A stretch of DNA of 64,000 nucleotides from Rhizobium sp. NZLR1 (GTDB lineage Bacteria > Pseudomonadota > Alphaproteobacteria > Rhizobiales > Rhizobiaceae): assembly GCF_017357385.1 (NCBI RefSeq), contig NZ_CP071632.1, positions 2,733,501 to 2,797,500 of the forward strand, given 5' to 3'. The stretch's first letter is position 1. Every line of letters begins with the position of its first letter. Made by a program: the position numbers and the translations under genes. Positions 8,361 through 18,062 of this stretch are shown piece by piece. Below the pieces are notes generated by a model. The model was not told where the DNA came from. It made no database searches and saw only the letters and a program-made list of their open reading frames with translations.

Positions 8361-8842
8361 TTCGGCCTCCCTCGGTTACTGAACTGGAATGCGGCAGCGA
8401 TGCGATGAGGGGCAGCGTTATCGGATGCGGAGGACTGGAATCCTCGAATTCGGGAGACACACGACGGCCATGCCAAGGCCGCCGTGGCCGTGGTCCCGGA
8501 TAGTTTGCGAAATTGGAGAATTATGGTGGCTTCCGCAACGACAGCAATCGCTATCGTCGAAATGCCCTGCCCTCAACTACAACCTGAATGAAGCATAACG
8601 GAGGATAAATTGCAACGAGATTCGCTTATGGATTGAATCTGCTGCCTTTTACCAAGCACATCGCCTGGGTATATCAGCCTGAATTTCTTGGAATTCCGCC
8701 GGTCCACGATCCTCTCTACTCCGGATCATGCTGCGTCGCGATTCCGCGATGATGCCGCCACAACGAAAAAGAGCCGTCGTAGCGGCTCTTTTCCTGACGT
8801 TCCGATCTGAAGCTGTTTCGAGGCGTTGCTTCGCTCTTCTAC
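8361..8842. other. Intergenic region, 482 bases
   Basis: It contains the upstream region of the peroxidase gene and the chemoreceptor terminator (8766-8792). I see no convincing gene; the short frames here have no ribosome binding sites or recognisable sequence. Confidence 0.6.
8766..8792 (-). terminator. Intrinsic terminator of the chemoreceptor gene
   Basis: AAAAGAGCCG, a short loop and CGGCTCTTTT form a near-perfect hairpin with A/T flanks, about 50 bases past the stop codon at 8843. Confidence 0.85.
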
Positions 8843-10660
8843 TCACGCGGCCCGCGTATACCTCGCTTCGGCCCGCTGCTCCGCGCGCAGGCGGAAATTC
8901 GCAAGCAGCGTCTTCAGCTGGGTGCTCTCGTCGGCAAGCGTGCGGCTTGCCGCCGTCGTCTCCTCGACCATTGCCGCGTTCTGCTGCGTCATCTGGTCCA
9001 TATGATTGACGGAGCCGTTGATCTCGTTGAGCCCGGTCGACTGCTCGCGGGCTGCCGTCGCAATCGATGCCACGTGGTCGTTGACGCGGTTGACCAGCCC
9101 TTCGATCTCCACCAGCGCCTCGCCCGTCGAGCGCACCAGCGCCACTCCGCCCTCGACTTCCGCCGCCGACCGGCTGATCAGCGTCTTGATCTCCTTGGCC
9201 GCATTGGCCGAACGCTGCGCGAGTTCGCGCACCTCCTGGGCGACGACGGCAAAGCCACGGCCCGCCTCGCCGGCGCGCGCGGCCTCGACGCCGGCGTTCA
9301 GCGCCAGAAGGTTCGTCTGGAAGGCGATCTCGTCGATCACGGAGATGATCTGGTTGATGCGGCTCGAGGATTCCTCGATGCGGCCCATCGCCGTCACCGC
9401 ATTGCGGACGATGTCGCCGGAGCGCCCGGCGCTGACTTTGGTCTCGGCCACCATCTCGCGCGCCTCGTTCGCCCGCTCGGATGCCGTCTTGACCGTCGCG
9501 GTGATCTCGTCGAGTGCCGCTGCCGTCTCTTCGAGGGCTGCCGCCTGCTGTTCGGTGCGCTTCGACAGATTGCCGGTCGCTTCGCTGATGTCGTTGGCGC
9601 TCTCGTTGACCACGCGGCTCGATTCGGCGATCGCCTGGATAACGCCGTTCAACGCATCGACGGCGGTGTTGAAATCGCTTCTAAGCTTGGCGTAATCCTC
9701 GCCGATATCGTCGATCGCAACTGTCAGATCGCCGCCTGCGAGCTTTTCCAGGCCAACGCCGAGCGCCTGCATTGCCCGGTTTTGCCGGTCGGAGGCCGAG
9801 CGCAGGCTTGCCTCGTTGCCGCGTCGCTCATCCTCGATCTGCCGCTGCCTTTCATCTTCCCGTCCGCGCAGCGCGCTGCGTTCGTCGACGGAGTCGCGCA
9901 GCACCAGCAATGCCTTGGCCATCTGGCCGATCTCGTCGCGCCGGTCGCTGCCGGCGATTTCCACTGACGCCTCTTCGGCGGCGATCGCATTCATCGCCGC
10001 CTTTAGCCGGGCGATCGGCGCCGTGACGCTGCGCACGATGGCGTAAGCGATGGCAATCGTGGCGGCGGCCCCGAGCAGGCAGAGCACCGCCGCCCAGATC
10101 GCGTTCTGACGATAGAGCGCGGCAAGATCATCGGCATAGACCCCGGTGCCGACGATCCAACCCCAGGGCTCAAAACCGGCGACATAGGAATATTTCAGCA
10201 CCGGCTGATCGGCGCCCGGCTTCGGCCAGTAATAGTCGACGAAACCCTTGCCATCCTTCTTCACCTTGTTGACGAATTCGACGAACAGGAATTTGCCGTT
10301 CGGATCCTTCATCTGCGAGATATCAGTGCCATTAAGCGCCGGCTTGATCGGGTGCATCACCATGGTGGGATGCATGTCGTTGATCCAGAAATAACCGTCG
10401 GCGCCGTAGCGCATCGCACCGATCACGTCCTTGGCGGCCGCCTGCGCCTGTTCGCGGGTCATCGTGCCCGCCTGCTCCATCCTGTAATATTTGTCGAATA
10501 TGCCGAGCGCCGTCGCATCCATCTGCGCCAGCCCCGCCTTCCGCTCCGCTTCCAGTTCGGAATAGGAATAGTTCAAAAAGAACACCATCGTCGCCGCCAG
10601 CACGGCAAGGGTGAAGCCTACGAGGCAGTAAAGGCGGGTGGAAATCTTGACGTTGCGCAT
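8843..10660 (-). CDS. Methyl-accepting chemotaxis protein with single Cache sensor
   Basis: A 605-residue membrane chemoreceptor. Order: cytoplasmic start, TM1 (about residues 10-32), a periplasmic Cache_2-type domain with [12 protein letters not shown] and [11 protein letters not shown]2 (about 185-207), HAMP, and a long signalling domain. The kinase-contact tip [20 protein letters not shown] is intact. It should signal to CheA/CheW. No C-terminal CheR-docking pentapeptide is present; it ends ARYTRAA. The ATG at 10660 with a nearby GGGAA is preferred over a 38-residue upstream extension. Cache_2 domains often bind small carboxylates; the ligand is unknown. Confidence 0.93.
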   Translation of the reverse strand: MRNVKISTRLYCLVGFTLAVLAATMVFFLNYSYSELEAERKAGLAQMDATALGIFDKYYRMEQAGTMTREQAQAAAKDVIGAMRYGADGYFWINDMHPTMVMHPIKPALNGTDISQMKDPNGKFLFVEFVNKVKKDGKGFVDYYWPKPGADQPVLKYSYVAGFEPWGWIVGTGVYADDLAALYRQNAIWAAVLCLLGAAATIAIAYAIVRSVTAPIARLKAAMNAIAAEEASVEIAGSDRRDEIGQMAKALLVLRDSVDERSALRGREDERQRQIEDERRGNEASLRSASDRQNRAMQALGVGLEKLAGGDLTVAIDDIGEDYAKLRSDFNTAVDALNGVIQAIAESSRVVNESANDISEATGNLSKRTEQQAAALEETAAALDEITATVKTASERANEAREMVAETKVSAGRSGDIVRNAVTAMGRIEESSSRINQIISVIDEIAFQTNLLALNAGVEAARAGEAGRGFAVVAQEVRELAQRSANAAKEIKTLISRSAAEVEGGVALVRSTGEALVEIEGLVNRVNDHVASIATAAREQSTGLNEINGSVNHMDQMTQQNAAMVEETTAASRTLADESTQLKTLLANFRLRAEQRAEARYTRAA

Positions 10661-10948
10661 GGGGTTCCCGGCGATTCTCGTAAATGATGTAGACCCATCT
10701 TGAATTGCCGGAATTACTGGAGCGTAAAGCTTATTTAGAGAATGATTAAATACCGTGAGGGAAGGCCGAAGCACTTAAAGTCAACCGTTTGAAATCGAAT
10801 GGAATTTCGATAGGCAACGGCTGCAATATTTTTCGCCGCGCTTAGCTGCAGCGCCGGGCCATGCCGTCTTTTACAGCCCACAGCCTTTGCACTAGGCTAT
10901 CGTCCAGTGAATCGCCGGCCTACGGCCCACACCAGATGGAGACCCTTG

Positions 10949-11335
10949 ATGACCGATGCCGCCAAACCGAGAGGCGAATTGACGCTCAGGACGCTTGCCA
11001 TGCCCGGCGATGCAAATCCGGCCGGCGATATCTTCGGCGGCTGGGTCATGGCGCAAATGGACCTTGCCTCAGGCATCCGCGCCACCGAGCGCGCCAGAGG
11101 CCGCGTCGTCACCGCCGCCGTCAAGGAAATGGCCTTCGAGCTGCCGGTCAAGATCGGCGACACGCTGTCGGTCTATACCGATATCGATCGCGTCGGCCGC
11201 ACCTCGATCACGCTGATCGTTGAAGCCTGGGCGAACCGTGCACGTTACGCCAAGATGGAAAAGGTCACAGCCGGCACCTTCATCATGGTGGCGCTCGACG
11301 AAGACGGCAAACCGAAACAAGTTCCCGAGGCGTGA
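10949..11335 (+). CDS. Acyl-CoA thioesterase, YciA-like hotdog fold
   Basis: The 128-residue protein has the single hotdog domain of YciA-type enzymes. GDANPAGDIFGGWVMAQMD contains the catalytic aspartate region. Next come VVTAAVKEMAF and a ...AGTFIMVALDEDGKP C-terminus. It hydrolyses acyl-CoA to free acid and CoA in the cytoplasm. The ATG at 10949 follows ATGGAGAC. It is divergent from the chemoreceptor and has no operon partner. Confidence 0.88.
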   Translation: MTDAAKPRGELTLRTLAMPGDANPAGDIFGGWVMAQMDLASGIRATERARGRVVTAAVKEMAFELPVKIGDTLSVYTDIDRVGRTSITLIVEAWANRARYAKMEKVTAGTFIMVALDEDGKPKQVPEA

Positions 11336-11674
11336 CGGACCAGGGGTCGAGAGCATGGAAATGGTCGGCTCGCCGGAGGTCTTCCTTCACATCAAGGTGG
11401 TGATGGGCATGGTTATCAGCTCGCAGGCGGCACCAGCAACGATCAGCCGGTGCCCCGTTAGGGGCCTCGAAGACCAGGGCGGCGGTTGACGCCGTCGAGC
11501 AGCGTCCATTTGCCGAGGCCGGTGGCCAGCCCCGTCCTTCGAGGCTTCGCCCTGTGGGCTACGCACCTCAGGATAAGGCTGGAGAGGGCGGGCCGGCATC
11601 CTTGCTCTTCGCCTACGCTCCGAGCACTGAACTTCTTGGGTACAAGCGAATGACGGGGAGAGCGGGATTTCTCC
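11336..11674. repeat. Intergenic region carrying a RIME-like palindromic repeat
   Basis: The core at 11534-11578 begins GTCCTTCGAGGC and ends ACCTCAGGATAAGG. The same half-sites recur at 15131-15167, 24865-24911, 24976-25023 and 59273-59310. The rest of this 339-base gap shows no convincing gene. Confidence 0.7.
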
Positions 11675-12859
11675 TCACCCACGCAAAAACTGCGACCCCT
11701 TGTCAAACCCCAACCCGGGAAAGATCTTCCCCGTCAGATCATCCACGCCGACATCGAACTGCCGATACAACATCGCCGCGGCGAGTTCGCGCACGTCGGC
11801 GGTCGGCATCAGGTCGCGGTCGTCGAGCAGCTGACCGTCGCCGATGCCCGGCCAGCGACCGAGGATGCGGCCGCCGTTGATGGCGCCGCCGGCAAGCAGG
11901 GCGCAGCCGCCGGTGCCGTGGTCGGTGCCGGCGGAGCCGTTCTGGCGGGCGGTGCGGCCGAATTCGGTCATGGCGAGCACCACCGTCTTTGCCCAGATCT
12001 CGGCCCCAAGCGTCGTCTTCAGCGTGTTGATCGCCTGCGCCAGATCCCGCACCGGCCGCTTGAACTGGCCGGCCTGGCCGATATGCGTGTCCCAGCCTGT
12101 GATCGAGAAGCTGGCGATGCGGTAGTCGCCCTTCAGCATGTTGGCCGCAAGCGCTGCCACATCGGCGGTCTTTTCGCCGCGCTGGCCATCCGGCTCGACC
12201 ATCATCGAGGCGGTGTCGGCCCGCGTTGCCTCGGCAAGTGCAGCAGCAAACGGCGGATCGCCGGCATAAAGCCGCATCAGGAATTGCATCTCGTCGCGTG
12301 CCGGCGCCAGATTGGAATCCGACGCCCAGACGTCGACGTCGTTCGGGCCGGAGAGAATAAGCTCCGTCGAGGGGTTGACGTCGATCGCCTTGCGCGCATC
12401 CGAGCGCGGAATGGCGGCGAGCGCTCGGTTCAGCCAGCCAGTCTTTTCCTCGGCGACATGTTCGCCGCCGGATTCCAGCATGTCCTGCCCATCGAAATGG
12501 CTGCGCTGGTCGCGATAGGGCGTCGACACCGCGTGCACGAAGGCAAGCTCCCGGCTCTTCCACAGCGGCATCAGGTCGGCAGCGGCGGGATTGAGGCCGA
12601 AATGCCCGTCGAGATCGAGAAGCCCTGTATCTGGCGTCAGCGCCAGCGTCGGCCGGAGCGCGGCAAAACCGGCATCGCCATAGGGCTGCACTAGGTCCAG
12701 CCCGTCCATCGCGCCGCGCAATACGATGGTGACGAAACGATTGTCTCCCGGCATCGCCGCAAAGGTGACCGGCGTGAAGACGGGGGCAGCGGCCAGACAG
12801 CAGGCCGACGTCAGAAAGCCACGGCGGGAAAGCGAGATCCGGTTCATGGACAGCGTCAT
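11675..12859 (-). CDS. DUF1501 family protein, Tat-exported
   Basis: The 394-residue protein starts with a twin-arginine signal (LSRRGFLTSACCLAAAPVF). It carries the DUF1501 blocks IVLRGAMDGLDLVQPYGD, SITGWDTH and MTEFGRTARQNGS followed by GTDHGTGG. The family is related to sulfatase/phosphatase-like folds, but its activity is not established. It follows the DUF1800 gene by 10 bases, with AGGAGG before its ATG. The pair recurs in many genomes and probably works together in the periplasm. Confidence 0.88.
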   Translation of the reverse strand: MTLSMNRISLSRRGFLTSACCLAAAPVFTPVTFAAMPGDNRFVTIVLRGAMDGLDLVQPYGDAGFAALRPTLALTPDTGLLDLDGHFGLNPAAADLMPLWKSRELAFVHAVSTPYRDQRSHFDGQDMLESGGEHVAEEKTGWLNRALAAIPRSDARKAIDVNPSTELILSGPNDVDVWASDSNLAPARDEMQFLMRLYAGDPPFAAALAEATRADTASMMVEPDGQRGEKTADVAALAANMLKGDYRIASFSITGWDTHIGQAGQFKRPVRDLAQAINTLKTTLGAEIWAKTVVLAMTEFGRTARQNGSAGTDHGTGGCALLAGGAINGGRILGRWPGIGDGQLLDDRDLMPTADVRELAAAMLYRQFDVGVDDLTGKIFPGLGFDKGSQFLRG

Positions 12860-12869
12860 GACGAGCCTC

Positions 12870-14381
12870 CTATCGGCGGTTGAATTCGGGCGATGCCAGC
12901 ACCAGCGTCAGTCCGCTGATCTTGTTCGGCGCCTGCGACACGACGCGGATCGTCTCATCGCGCGCCGCATCGGCAAGCGTCGATTTCAGAAATTCGCGCG
13001 GATCCTCGTCGCGCCCGAACTGTGCAGAAGCCCGCCTTGCCCAGGCCAACCGCTCGGCAAGCTGGCTGCCGGTAATCCAGGTGGAGAAGCCTTCCTCGAA
13101 GCCGGCCGGGCTCGGCGGCAGCCAGGTCGGCTGGCCCATGCGCTTCAGCGCCCCCTGCCCCAACGCCCGCGCCGTCCGGAAGGCCTTGAGCCGCGTGTCC
13201 CTCGCCTCGCCGGCAGGACCCGTCGCTACAGGCGACCCTGCCATTCCAGGCGTATTCGCCGCCATGTCGCCCTCATCGGTGCCTTGCTGGTTTGCCGCCA
13301 GGAAACTGCCGACGACGCCGTTGACCGGCCCCGCATTCAGCGCCCTCAGACCCGCAATGACATAATCGAAAGGCTGGCGCGCCTTGGCGCCTTCGTCACG
13401 CCAGGCGGCAGGATGGTCGAGCATGGCGGTGTAGACGGCTGTGAGATCACCATCCGTCTTCTTCCAGGCCATGGCCATGTCGGACACCATCCCCTCGTCG
13501 GGCTGGTCGGAGATAAAGTGCACTGCAAGCTTGCGGCTGATATGCGCCGCCGTCTTCGGGTGGATGGCGAGATCGTCGAGCATGTCGAGATAGTCGTCGC
13601 GTGAGCGCTTGCGCCCGCCATAGCTGACGCCGAGCACCTCATGCGTGCCGGGCTCTGAGATACTCGGCCGGAAGGCGATGTCCATCTCCTTGCGGTCGAT
13701 GGTGAGCCCCGTCAGCACCATGGCCGCCGCCGTGACATCTGCCTGGCTGTAGCCGCTGCCGGCGCCGAGCGTGTGCAGTTCCAGCAGTTCGCGACCCAGA
13801 TTTTCATTCAGTCCCTTGTTGCGCTTGATGCCGCCGGCTGAATCCGGCCCGAGCGAATCCGCCTGGTCGAGATAGATCAGCATGGCCGGATGGGCCGTGG
13901 CGCTGCGCAGCAGATCACCGAACCCGCCCGACATGAACGGCCGGATCGCCTCGGCCTCGTAGAGCGGTACGATAAGGCGCATCGGCAGGCTTTTATTGGC
14001 GCTGGTGGAGAAATGATTGGTCCAGAAGGTCGCCAGCCGCTCGTAGAAGCCGTACGGCGACAGCACCGCCTGCATCAGGCGCAGATTTACATCGTGCTGG
14101 AACTGCTGCTGCGCTTGCCGCTGCACGCCCTTCCGCATCTCGCGCTGCGTCGTATCGTCGGTCACCGACTTGGCGTCCTGGCGGATCTGCTTCAGTTGCT
14201 CCTGCAGGCTGAGGATCGCGCGGTGGCGGGTCTCGGGTCCGCCAAGCGGAAAGTCCGGCGTTGCCGCCGCCCCCTTGCTGAGCTGACCGATCAGGTCGTC
14301 CTTGCTTTGCGGCGGCGCCTCACCCGGACGGAAACCATAGCCGAACCGGATCGCCGCCATCGTCGGGAAAGAGAGGCTCAT
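12870..14381 (-). CDS. DUF1800 family protein
   Basis: The 503-residue protein shows the DUF1800 features RFGYGFRPGE near the N-terminus, FWTNHFSTSANK, NENLGRELLELHTLG and a C-terminal NKISGLTLVLASPEFNRR. It is the first gene of a two-gene operon with the Tat-exported DUF1501 protein. It has no obvious signal of its own and may be exported in company with its partner; that is an inference. AGGAG precedes the ATG at 14381. Biochemical role unknown. Confidence 0.88.
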   Translation of the reverse strand: MSLSFPTMAAIRFGYGFRPGEAPPQSKDDLIGQLSKGAAATPDFPLGGPETRHRAILSLQEQLKQIRQDAKSVTDDTTQREMRKGVQRQAQQQFQHDVNLRLMQAVLSPYGFYERLATFWTNHFSTSANKSLPMRLIVPLYEAEAIRPFMSGGFGDLLRSATAHPAMLIYLDQADSLGPDSAGGIKRNKGLNENLGRELLELHTLGAGSGYSQADVTAAAMVLTGLTIDRKEMDIAFRPSISEPGTHEVLGVSYGGRKRSRDDYLDMLDDLAIHPKTAAHISRKLAVHFISDQPDEGMVSDMAMAWKKTDGDLTAVYTAMLDHPAAWRDEGAKARQPFDYVIAGLRALNAGPVNGVVGSFLAANQQGTDEGDMAANTPGMAGSPVATGPAGEARDTRLKAFRTARALGQGALKRMGQPTWLPPSPAGFEEGFSTWITGSQLAERLAWARRASAQFGRDEDPREFLKSTLADAARDETIRVVSQAPNKISGLTLVLASPEFNRR

Positions 14382-14502
14382 GGCCGGTCAACTCCTGATC
14401 ACGTGGTAGTGACAAGCTGCCAGCCGATTGCGACGCCAATCTGTAGGAAATGTGGCGATTTCCGGACATGGACGATTTGTAATCTGTTGAAAAAATTAAA
14501 GT

Positions 14503-14850
14503 TTATGCCCGGAAGATAAAGGATGCCCCGATCGCGATGAGCGCGAAGCCGATCGCATGATTCCACGTCAGGTTCTCGCCGAGCCAAAAGATCGAGAAGC
14601 CGGCAAAGACCAGCAGCGTGATCACCTCCTGCATCGTCTTCAACTGGGCCGTCGTATAGACCGCCGAGCCGATACGGTTGGCCGGCACCGCCAGGCAATA
14701 TTCGAAAAAGGCGATTCCCCAGCTGACCAGGATGGCAAGGAAGATGGCACTGCCCTTGTGCTTGAGATGCCCGTACCAGGCAAAGGTCATGAAGATGTTG
14801 GACGCAAACAGCATGACGACGGGCCAGAGGGCGGCGGGAGAAAACGACAT
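14503..14850 (-). CDS. DMT-superfamily small membrane protein (DUF486)
   Basis: The 115-residue protein has four hydrophobic segments and the DUF486 features FMTFAWYGHLKHK, VSWGIAFFEYCLAVPANRIG and LKTMQEVITL. It sits in the inner membrane and resembles half of a drug/metabolite transporter. The substrate is not known. It stands alone, 121 bases upstream of the DUF1800 start. Confidence 0.85.
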   Translation of the reverse strand: MSFSPAALWPVVMLFASNIFMTFAWYGHLKHKGSAIFLAILVSWGIAFFEYCLAVPANRIGSAVYTTAQLKTMQEVITLLVFAGFSIFWLGENLTWNHAIGFALIAIGASFIFRA

Positions 14851-15221
14851 GGAATAACTCGGGGCTGTGGAGCGGGCATAGGTAATCCGGCCAGATACCG
14901 GCAGGCCTTACCTAGCACGCCACCATTCGACGGCAAGCCCCAAGGCTCAGACCAATCGTCTCACGCCGGCGCGACGATGTGGATCGGTGATCGGGGTATT
15001 GCACCACGGCTCTGGGGGCCGCGGCATCCCCGACGCCCCTCATGCTGAGGCGCGCAGCCCGAGAGGGCGGAGCCTCGAAGCACACGCCAACATTACTTCT
15101 TGCTTTCATTCGGTGCCGGCACGCCCGCCTCGTCCTTCGAGGCCCTGCGGGGCACCTCAGGATGAGGCTCTCTGGGGCGCCCACGCATGCTCGCTATCTC
15201 GGCAGCCGTCACAACCGACAC
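14851..15221. repeat. Intergenic region with two RIME-like repeats
   Basis: One element at about 15038-15081 contains CCTCATGCTGAGG and AGCCTCGAAG. A second at 15131-15167 contains CGTCCTTCGAGGCCCTGCGG and ACCTCAGGATGAGG. They are in opposite orientation, about 50 bases apart, forming a mosaic. No gene is evident. Confidence 0.72.
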
Positions 15222-16031
15222 CTAACCGCCATCCGGCACCCTGCCCCGACACGCCCACGCCACCGACGCGAAGGACCGCGGCCCGTCGGGCTCGCCGGCC
15301 TCATATGCCGCCCTGACCGCGCCATCCACAGCCGTTCGCTTCGCCGGATCCAGCCCAGCGACATACTTGCCGAGCGGCCCCTCACCGGCGGCAATCGGTT
15401 CCCAGTAATCGTCGAAGGAGAGGTATTCCATCCGGATCAGCAGCGATGTCTCCTCGACGTCGACAAGGCCCTGGCTGACGAAACTTTCCTTCATTTCTCC
15501 CGGTCGCATCATCGGCTGAAAACAATATCGGCGGCGCAGCGGCAACGCCTGCTCATCGAGCATGACAACAGTGTCCCACATCATCCGCATGCCGGACATC
15601 CCGCCATAGTGGTCCCAGACGGCGGCGGCGACCATGCCGCCCGGGCGAACGACACGGCGCATTTCGGACACCGCCTTTCCCGCCTCCGGCACGAAATGCA
15701 GCACGAGCAGCGACATCGCCCGGTCGAAGCGGTTATCCTCGAACGGCAGCGCGCAGGCATCTGCCTGTCGGATCGCGATCCGCGGATCGGTATTGCGCCG
15801 CGTCGCCGCCTCGACGAAAACCGGCGAATAATCGATGGCGGCGATCTCCTTCAAGCCTGGTCTTTCCGCCAGCGTAAAAGCCAGACTGCCGGTGCCGCAG
15901 CCGACATCGAGCACTCGATCCCCATCCGCCAATCCGGCGAAATCGATCAGCAGCGGCGCCAGCCTCTTGCTCCAGCGCCCCATCAGCCGCTCATAACCAT
16001 CCGCACTTTCGACATTGAAACTCGACGGCAT
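15222..16031 (-). CDS. Class I SAM-dependent methyltransferase
   Basis: The 269-residue protein has a Rossmann-type SAM site: motif I VLDVGCGTGSLAF (about residues 43-55), an acidic end of strand 2 (AAIDYS), and the motifs DACALPFEDNRFD and MRRVVRPGGMV. It resembles the UbiE/COQ5-like methyltransferase_11 group. The methyl acceptor is unknown. The ATG at 16031 follows GAGGGAGG; an upstream ATG at 16049 is less well placed. Confidence 0.85.
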   Translation of the reverse strand: MPSSFNVESADGYERLMGRWSKRLAPLLIDFAGLADGDRVLDVGCGTGSLAFTLAERPGLKEIAAIDYSPVFVEAATRRNTDPRIAIRQADACALPFEDNRFDRAMSLLVLHFVPEAGKAVSEMRRVVRPGGMVAAAVWDHYGGMSGMRMMWDTVVMLDEQALPLRRRYCFQPMMRPGEMKESFVSQGLVDVEETSLLIRMEYLSFDDYWEPIAAGEGPLGKYVAGLDPAKRTAVDGAVRAAYEAGEPDGPRSFASVAWACRGRVPDGG

Positions 16032-16109
16032 CGAAGCCTCCCTCTTCAAGAACGATGGTCTATCGCCGTAGAGCCGAGCGATCCGTCGCCTCGCACAAGG
16101 CGCGTCGGG

Positions 16110-16149
16110 CTCTCCGTCGTCCCCGGTTCAAGCCGGGAACGACGGAGAG
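16110..16149. terminator. Long inverted repeat after the NmrA-like gene
   Basis: CTCTCCGTCGT and ACGACGGAGAG flank a second short GC stem, giving an almost perfect 40-base palindrome. It starts four bases beyond the stop codon at 16154. It may act as a terminator for that minus-strand gene, although no T run follows. Confidence 0.6.
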
Positions 16150-16153
16150 TGTA

Positions 16154-17035
16154 TCAGGCGGATGCCTTGCCGAGAACGCTCCAGTCGAAGCCGCGCGCCC
16201 AATCGGCATAGCTGTGCCAGCCGACATCGGGGAAATCGCGGCGCAGGGCAGCGATGTCGACATCGTAGCCGGTGCGGTTGAACCATTCGAACATCAGCGC
16301 CGCGTCCTCGCTCTGCTGCCGCATCGCGGCGATCGGCAGTTCGCGGTAAGCAATCGGCCGATCGAGCGCCTCGGATAGGATCTTCGCCTGCTGCTCGCCG
16401 GACAATTCGTCGCCGGCAATATCGAAACGCTTGCCGAATACCTGTTCGCGCCGCTCGGCCAGTGCTGCGACGAAAGCGCCGATGTCGTCGATGGTGACCT
16501 GCTGCAGCAGCCGGGTTGGCGGCAGGGCCGCGGCATAGACGCGTTGGCGCAGCCCGTCGATCGCCCAGGGCGCCACGGTATTTTCCATGAAGGCGACGGG
16601 CGCGCTGATCGTATAGGGAATGCCGAGGCCTGCGATATGCTTTTCGACGAGGTACTTGCTGTCGAAATGCGGAATGCCGGTCTTCTTGTCGGCATCGCCA
16701 ACGGAGGAATAGATCAGGTGCCCGATTCCGGCGGCCTTCGCCGCATTGGCGACGGTGATGCCCTGGCGCGTTTCCGCTTCCGTCCCGGCCTCGTAGCTGT
16801 TGCCCATCAGGAACATCGTGTCGACGCCGTTTGCAGCCTTCGCCACGGATGCGCCGTCATTCAGATCGCCGGCGACGACCTCGACCCCTGCCGCAGCCAA
16901 CTGCTTTGCGCCGTCGCCGTCCGGCTTGCGCGAGATCGCCTTGACGCGGTGTCCCCGCGCGATAAGCGCACGCACGACCGCGCCGCCTTGCTGGCCGGTG
17001 GCGCCGGTGACCAGAACGCTTCTAATGTTGCTCAT
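16154..17035 (-). CDS. NmrA-like NAD(P)-binding protein (atypical SDR)
   Basis: The 293-residue protein opens with the dinucleotide-binding motif VLVTGATGQQGGAVVRAL. It continues with HLIYSSVGDADKKTGIPHFDSK and VAFMENTVAPWA, typical of NmrA/HSCARG-type proteins. These sense NAD(P)H redox state or reduce quinone-like substrates. CAAGGAGCAGACAG precedes the ATG at 17035. The gene is divergent from a LysR regulator 101 bases away, which probably controls it. Confidence 0.85.
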   Translation of the reverse strand: MSNIRSVLVTGATGQQGGAVVRALIARGHRVKAISRKPDGDGAKQLAAAGVEVVAGDLNDGASVAKAANGVDTMFLMGNSYEAGTEAETRQGITVANAAKAAGIGHLIYSSVGDADKKTGIPHFDSKYLVEKHIAGLGIPYTISAPVAFMENTVAPWAIDGLRQRVYAAALPPTRLLQQVTIDDIGAFVAALAERREQVFGKRFDIAGDELSGEQQAKILSEALDRPIAYRELPIAAMRQQSEDAALMFEWFNRTGYDVDIAALRRDFPDVGWHSYADWARGFDWSVLGKASA

Positions 17036-17136
17036 CTGTCTGCTCCTTGTTTGTGACTGACGGAGCAAAGTTAGGGCCTGTCGCATTGAACCATAATGGC
17101 TTATAGTTGAGAAACATCGTACCACATCAGGATACA

Positions 17137-18051
17137 ATGCTCGACCTCAACGATATCGTGATCTTCGCCCGCGTCATCGAGGCCGGCAGCTTCACCGCCG
17201 CGGCGCGGCTGCTCGGCATGCCGAAGACAACCGTCAGCCGACGCATTGCCGCTCTCGAGCGCGAACTCGGCGTGCGCTTGCTGCAGCGCACGACCCGCAG
17301 CCTCAGCCCGACGGATGCCGGCCGCCTCTATTACGAGGAAAGCAGCCAGGCGCTCCGCACGATCGAAGGCGCCAACCTGCGTCTTGCGGAAGCAAGAACC
17401 GAGCCTGCCGGCACGATCCGCATATCGGCGCCGGTCGGCTTCGGTGGCCACTTCCTGCAGGATGCGATCTTCGATCTTCTGGCGACCTACCCGAAGTCGA
17501 GGGTCGAGTTGCGGCTGACCGACGACAGGCTGAATCTCGTCGAAAACGGCATAGACCTCGCCTTCCGGACCGGCATCCTGGAGGATTCGACGCTGATCGC
17601 CCGCAAGCTCGGCTCGACGCATCGCTTGCTCTGCGCGAGCCCCGACTATCTCGCCCGCTGCGGCGCGCCCGATCGCCCGGCGGATCTCGCCCGCCACCAC
17701 TGCGTCATCGCCGGCCAATCCACCCATGCGCAATGGCTGCTTGAAGGCCCGCACGGACAGGAAACGGTCTCGGTCTCGGGGCGCTTTGCCGCCAATGAAA
17801 TGCAGGCGGTCATGGCCGCAGCGATCGCCGGTTATGGCATCGCCCGACTGCCCCATGGGGTCGCCAATGCCTGCATCAGGGATGGGCGGCTGTGCCGCGT
17901 TCTCGACGGTTACACGACCCCGGTCGGCGGCCTGCACGTCGTCTATCCGAGCAGCCGGCACCTGCCGCCTCTGGTCAAGACCTTTATCGAACTCGCCGCC
18001 AGACGGTTGAACGCGGGAGCCGATGGCAGCGACGACTTCGCCATCATATAG
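17137..18051 (+). CDS. LysR-family transcriptional regulator
   Basis: The 304-residue protein has an N-terminal winged helix-turn-helix (AGSFTAAARLLGMPKTTVSRR) and a LysR substrate-binding domain (GTIRISAPVGFGGHFLQDAI, then LRLTDDRLNLVENGIDLAFR). AGGA precedes the ATG at 17137. The divergent NmrA-like gene is its likely target. It ends with an unusual GADGSDDFAII tail. The inducer is unknown. Confidence 0.9.
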   Translation: MLDLNDIVIFARVIEAGSFTAAARLLGMPKTTVSRRIAALERELGVRLLQRTTRSLSPTDAGRLYYEESSQALRTIEGANLRLAEARTEPAGTIRISAPVGFGGHFLQDAIFDLLATYPKSRVELRLTDDRLNLVENGIDLAFRTGILEDSTLIARKLGSTHRLLCASPDYLARCGAPDRPADLARHHCVIAGQSTHAQWLLEGPHGQETVSVSGRFAANEMQAVMAAAIAGYGIARLPHGVANACIRDGRLCRVLDGYTTPVGGLHVVYPSSRHLPPLVKTFIELAARRLNAGADGSDDFAII

Positions 18052-18062
18052 CGGTAGCCCCG

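Noticed and set aside
7401-8408. Plus-strand frame opposite the heme peroxidase gene
   Set aside because: The minus-strand gene has family motifs and a terminator, so this is its shadow in GC-rich DNA.
11387-11706. Overlapping minus-strand frames in the gap after the thioesterase gene
   Set aside because: They cover a RIME-like repeat and lack ribosome binding sites. A decayed gene remains possible but cannot be shown.
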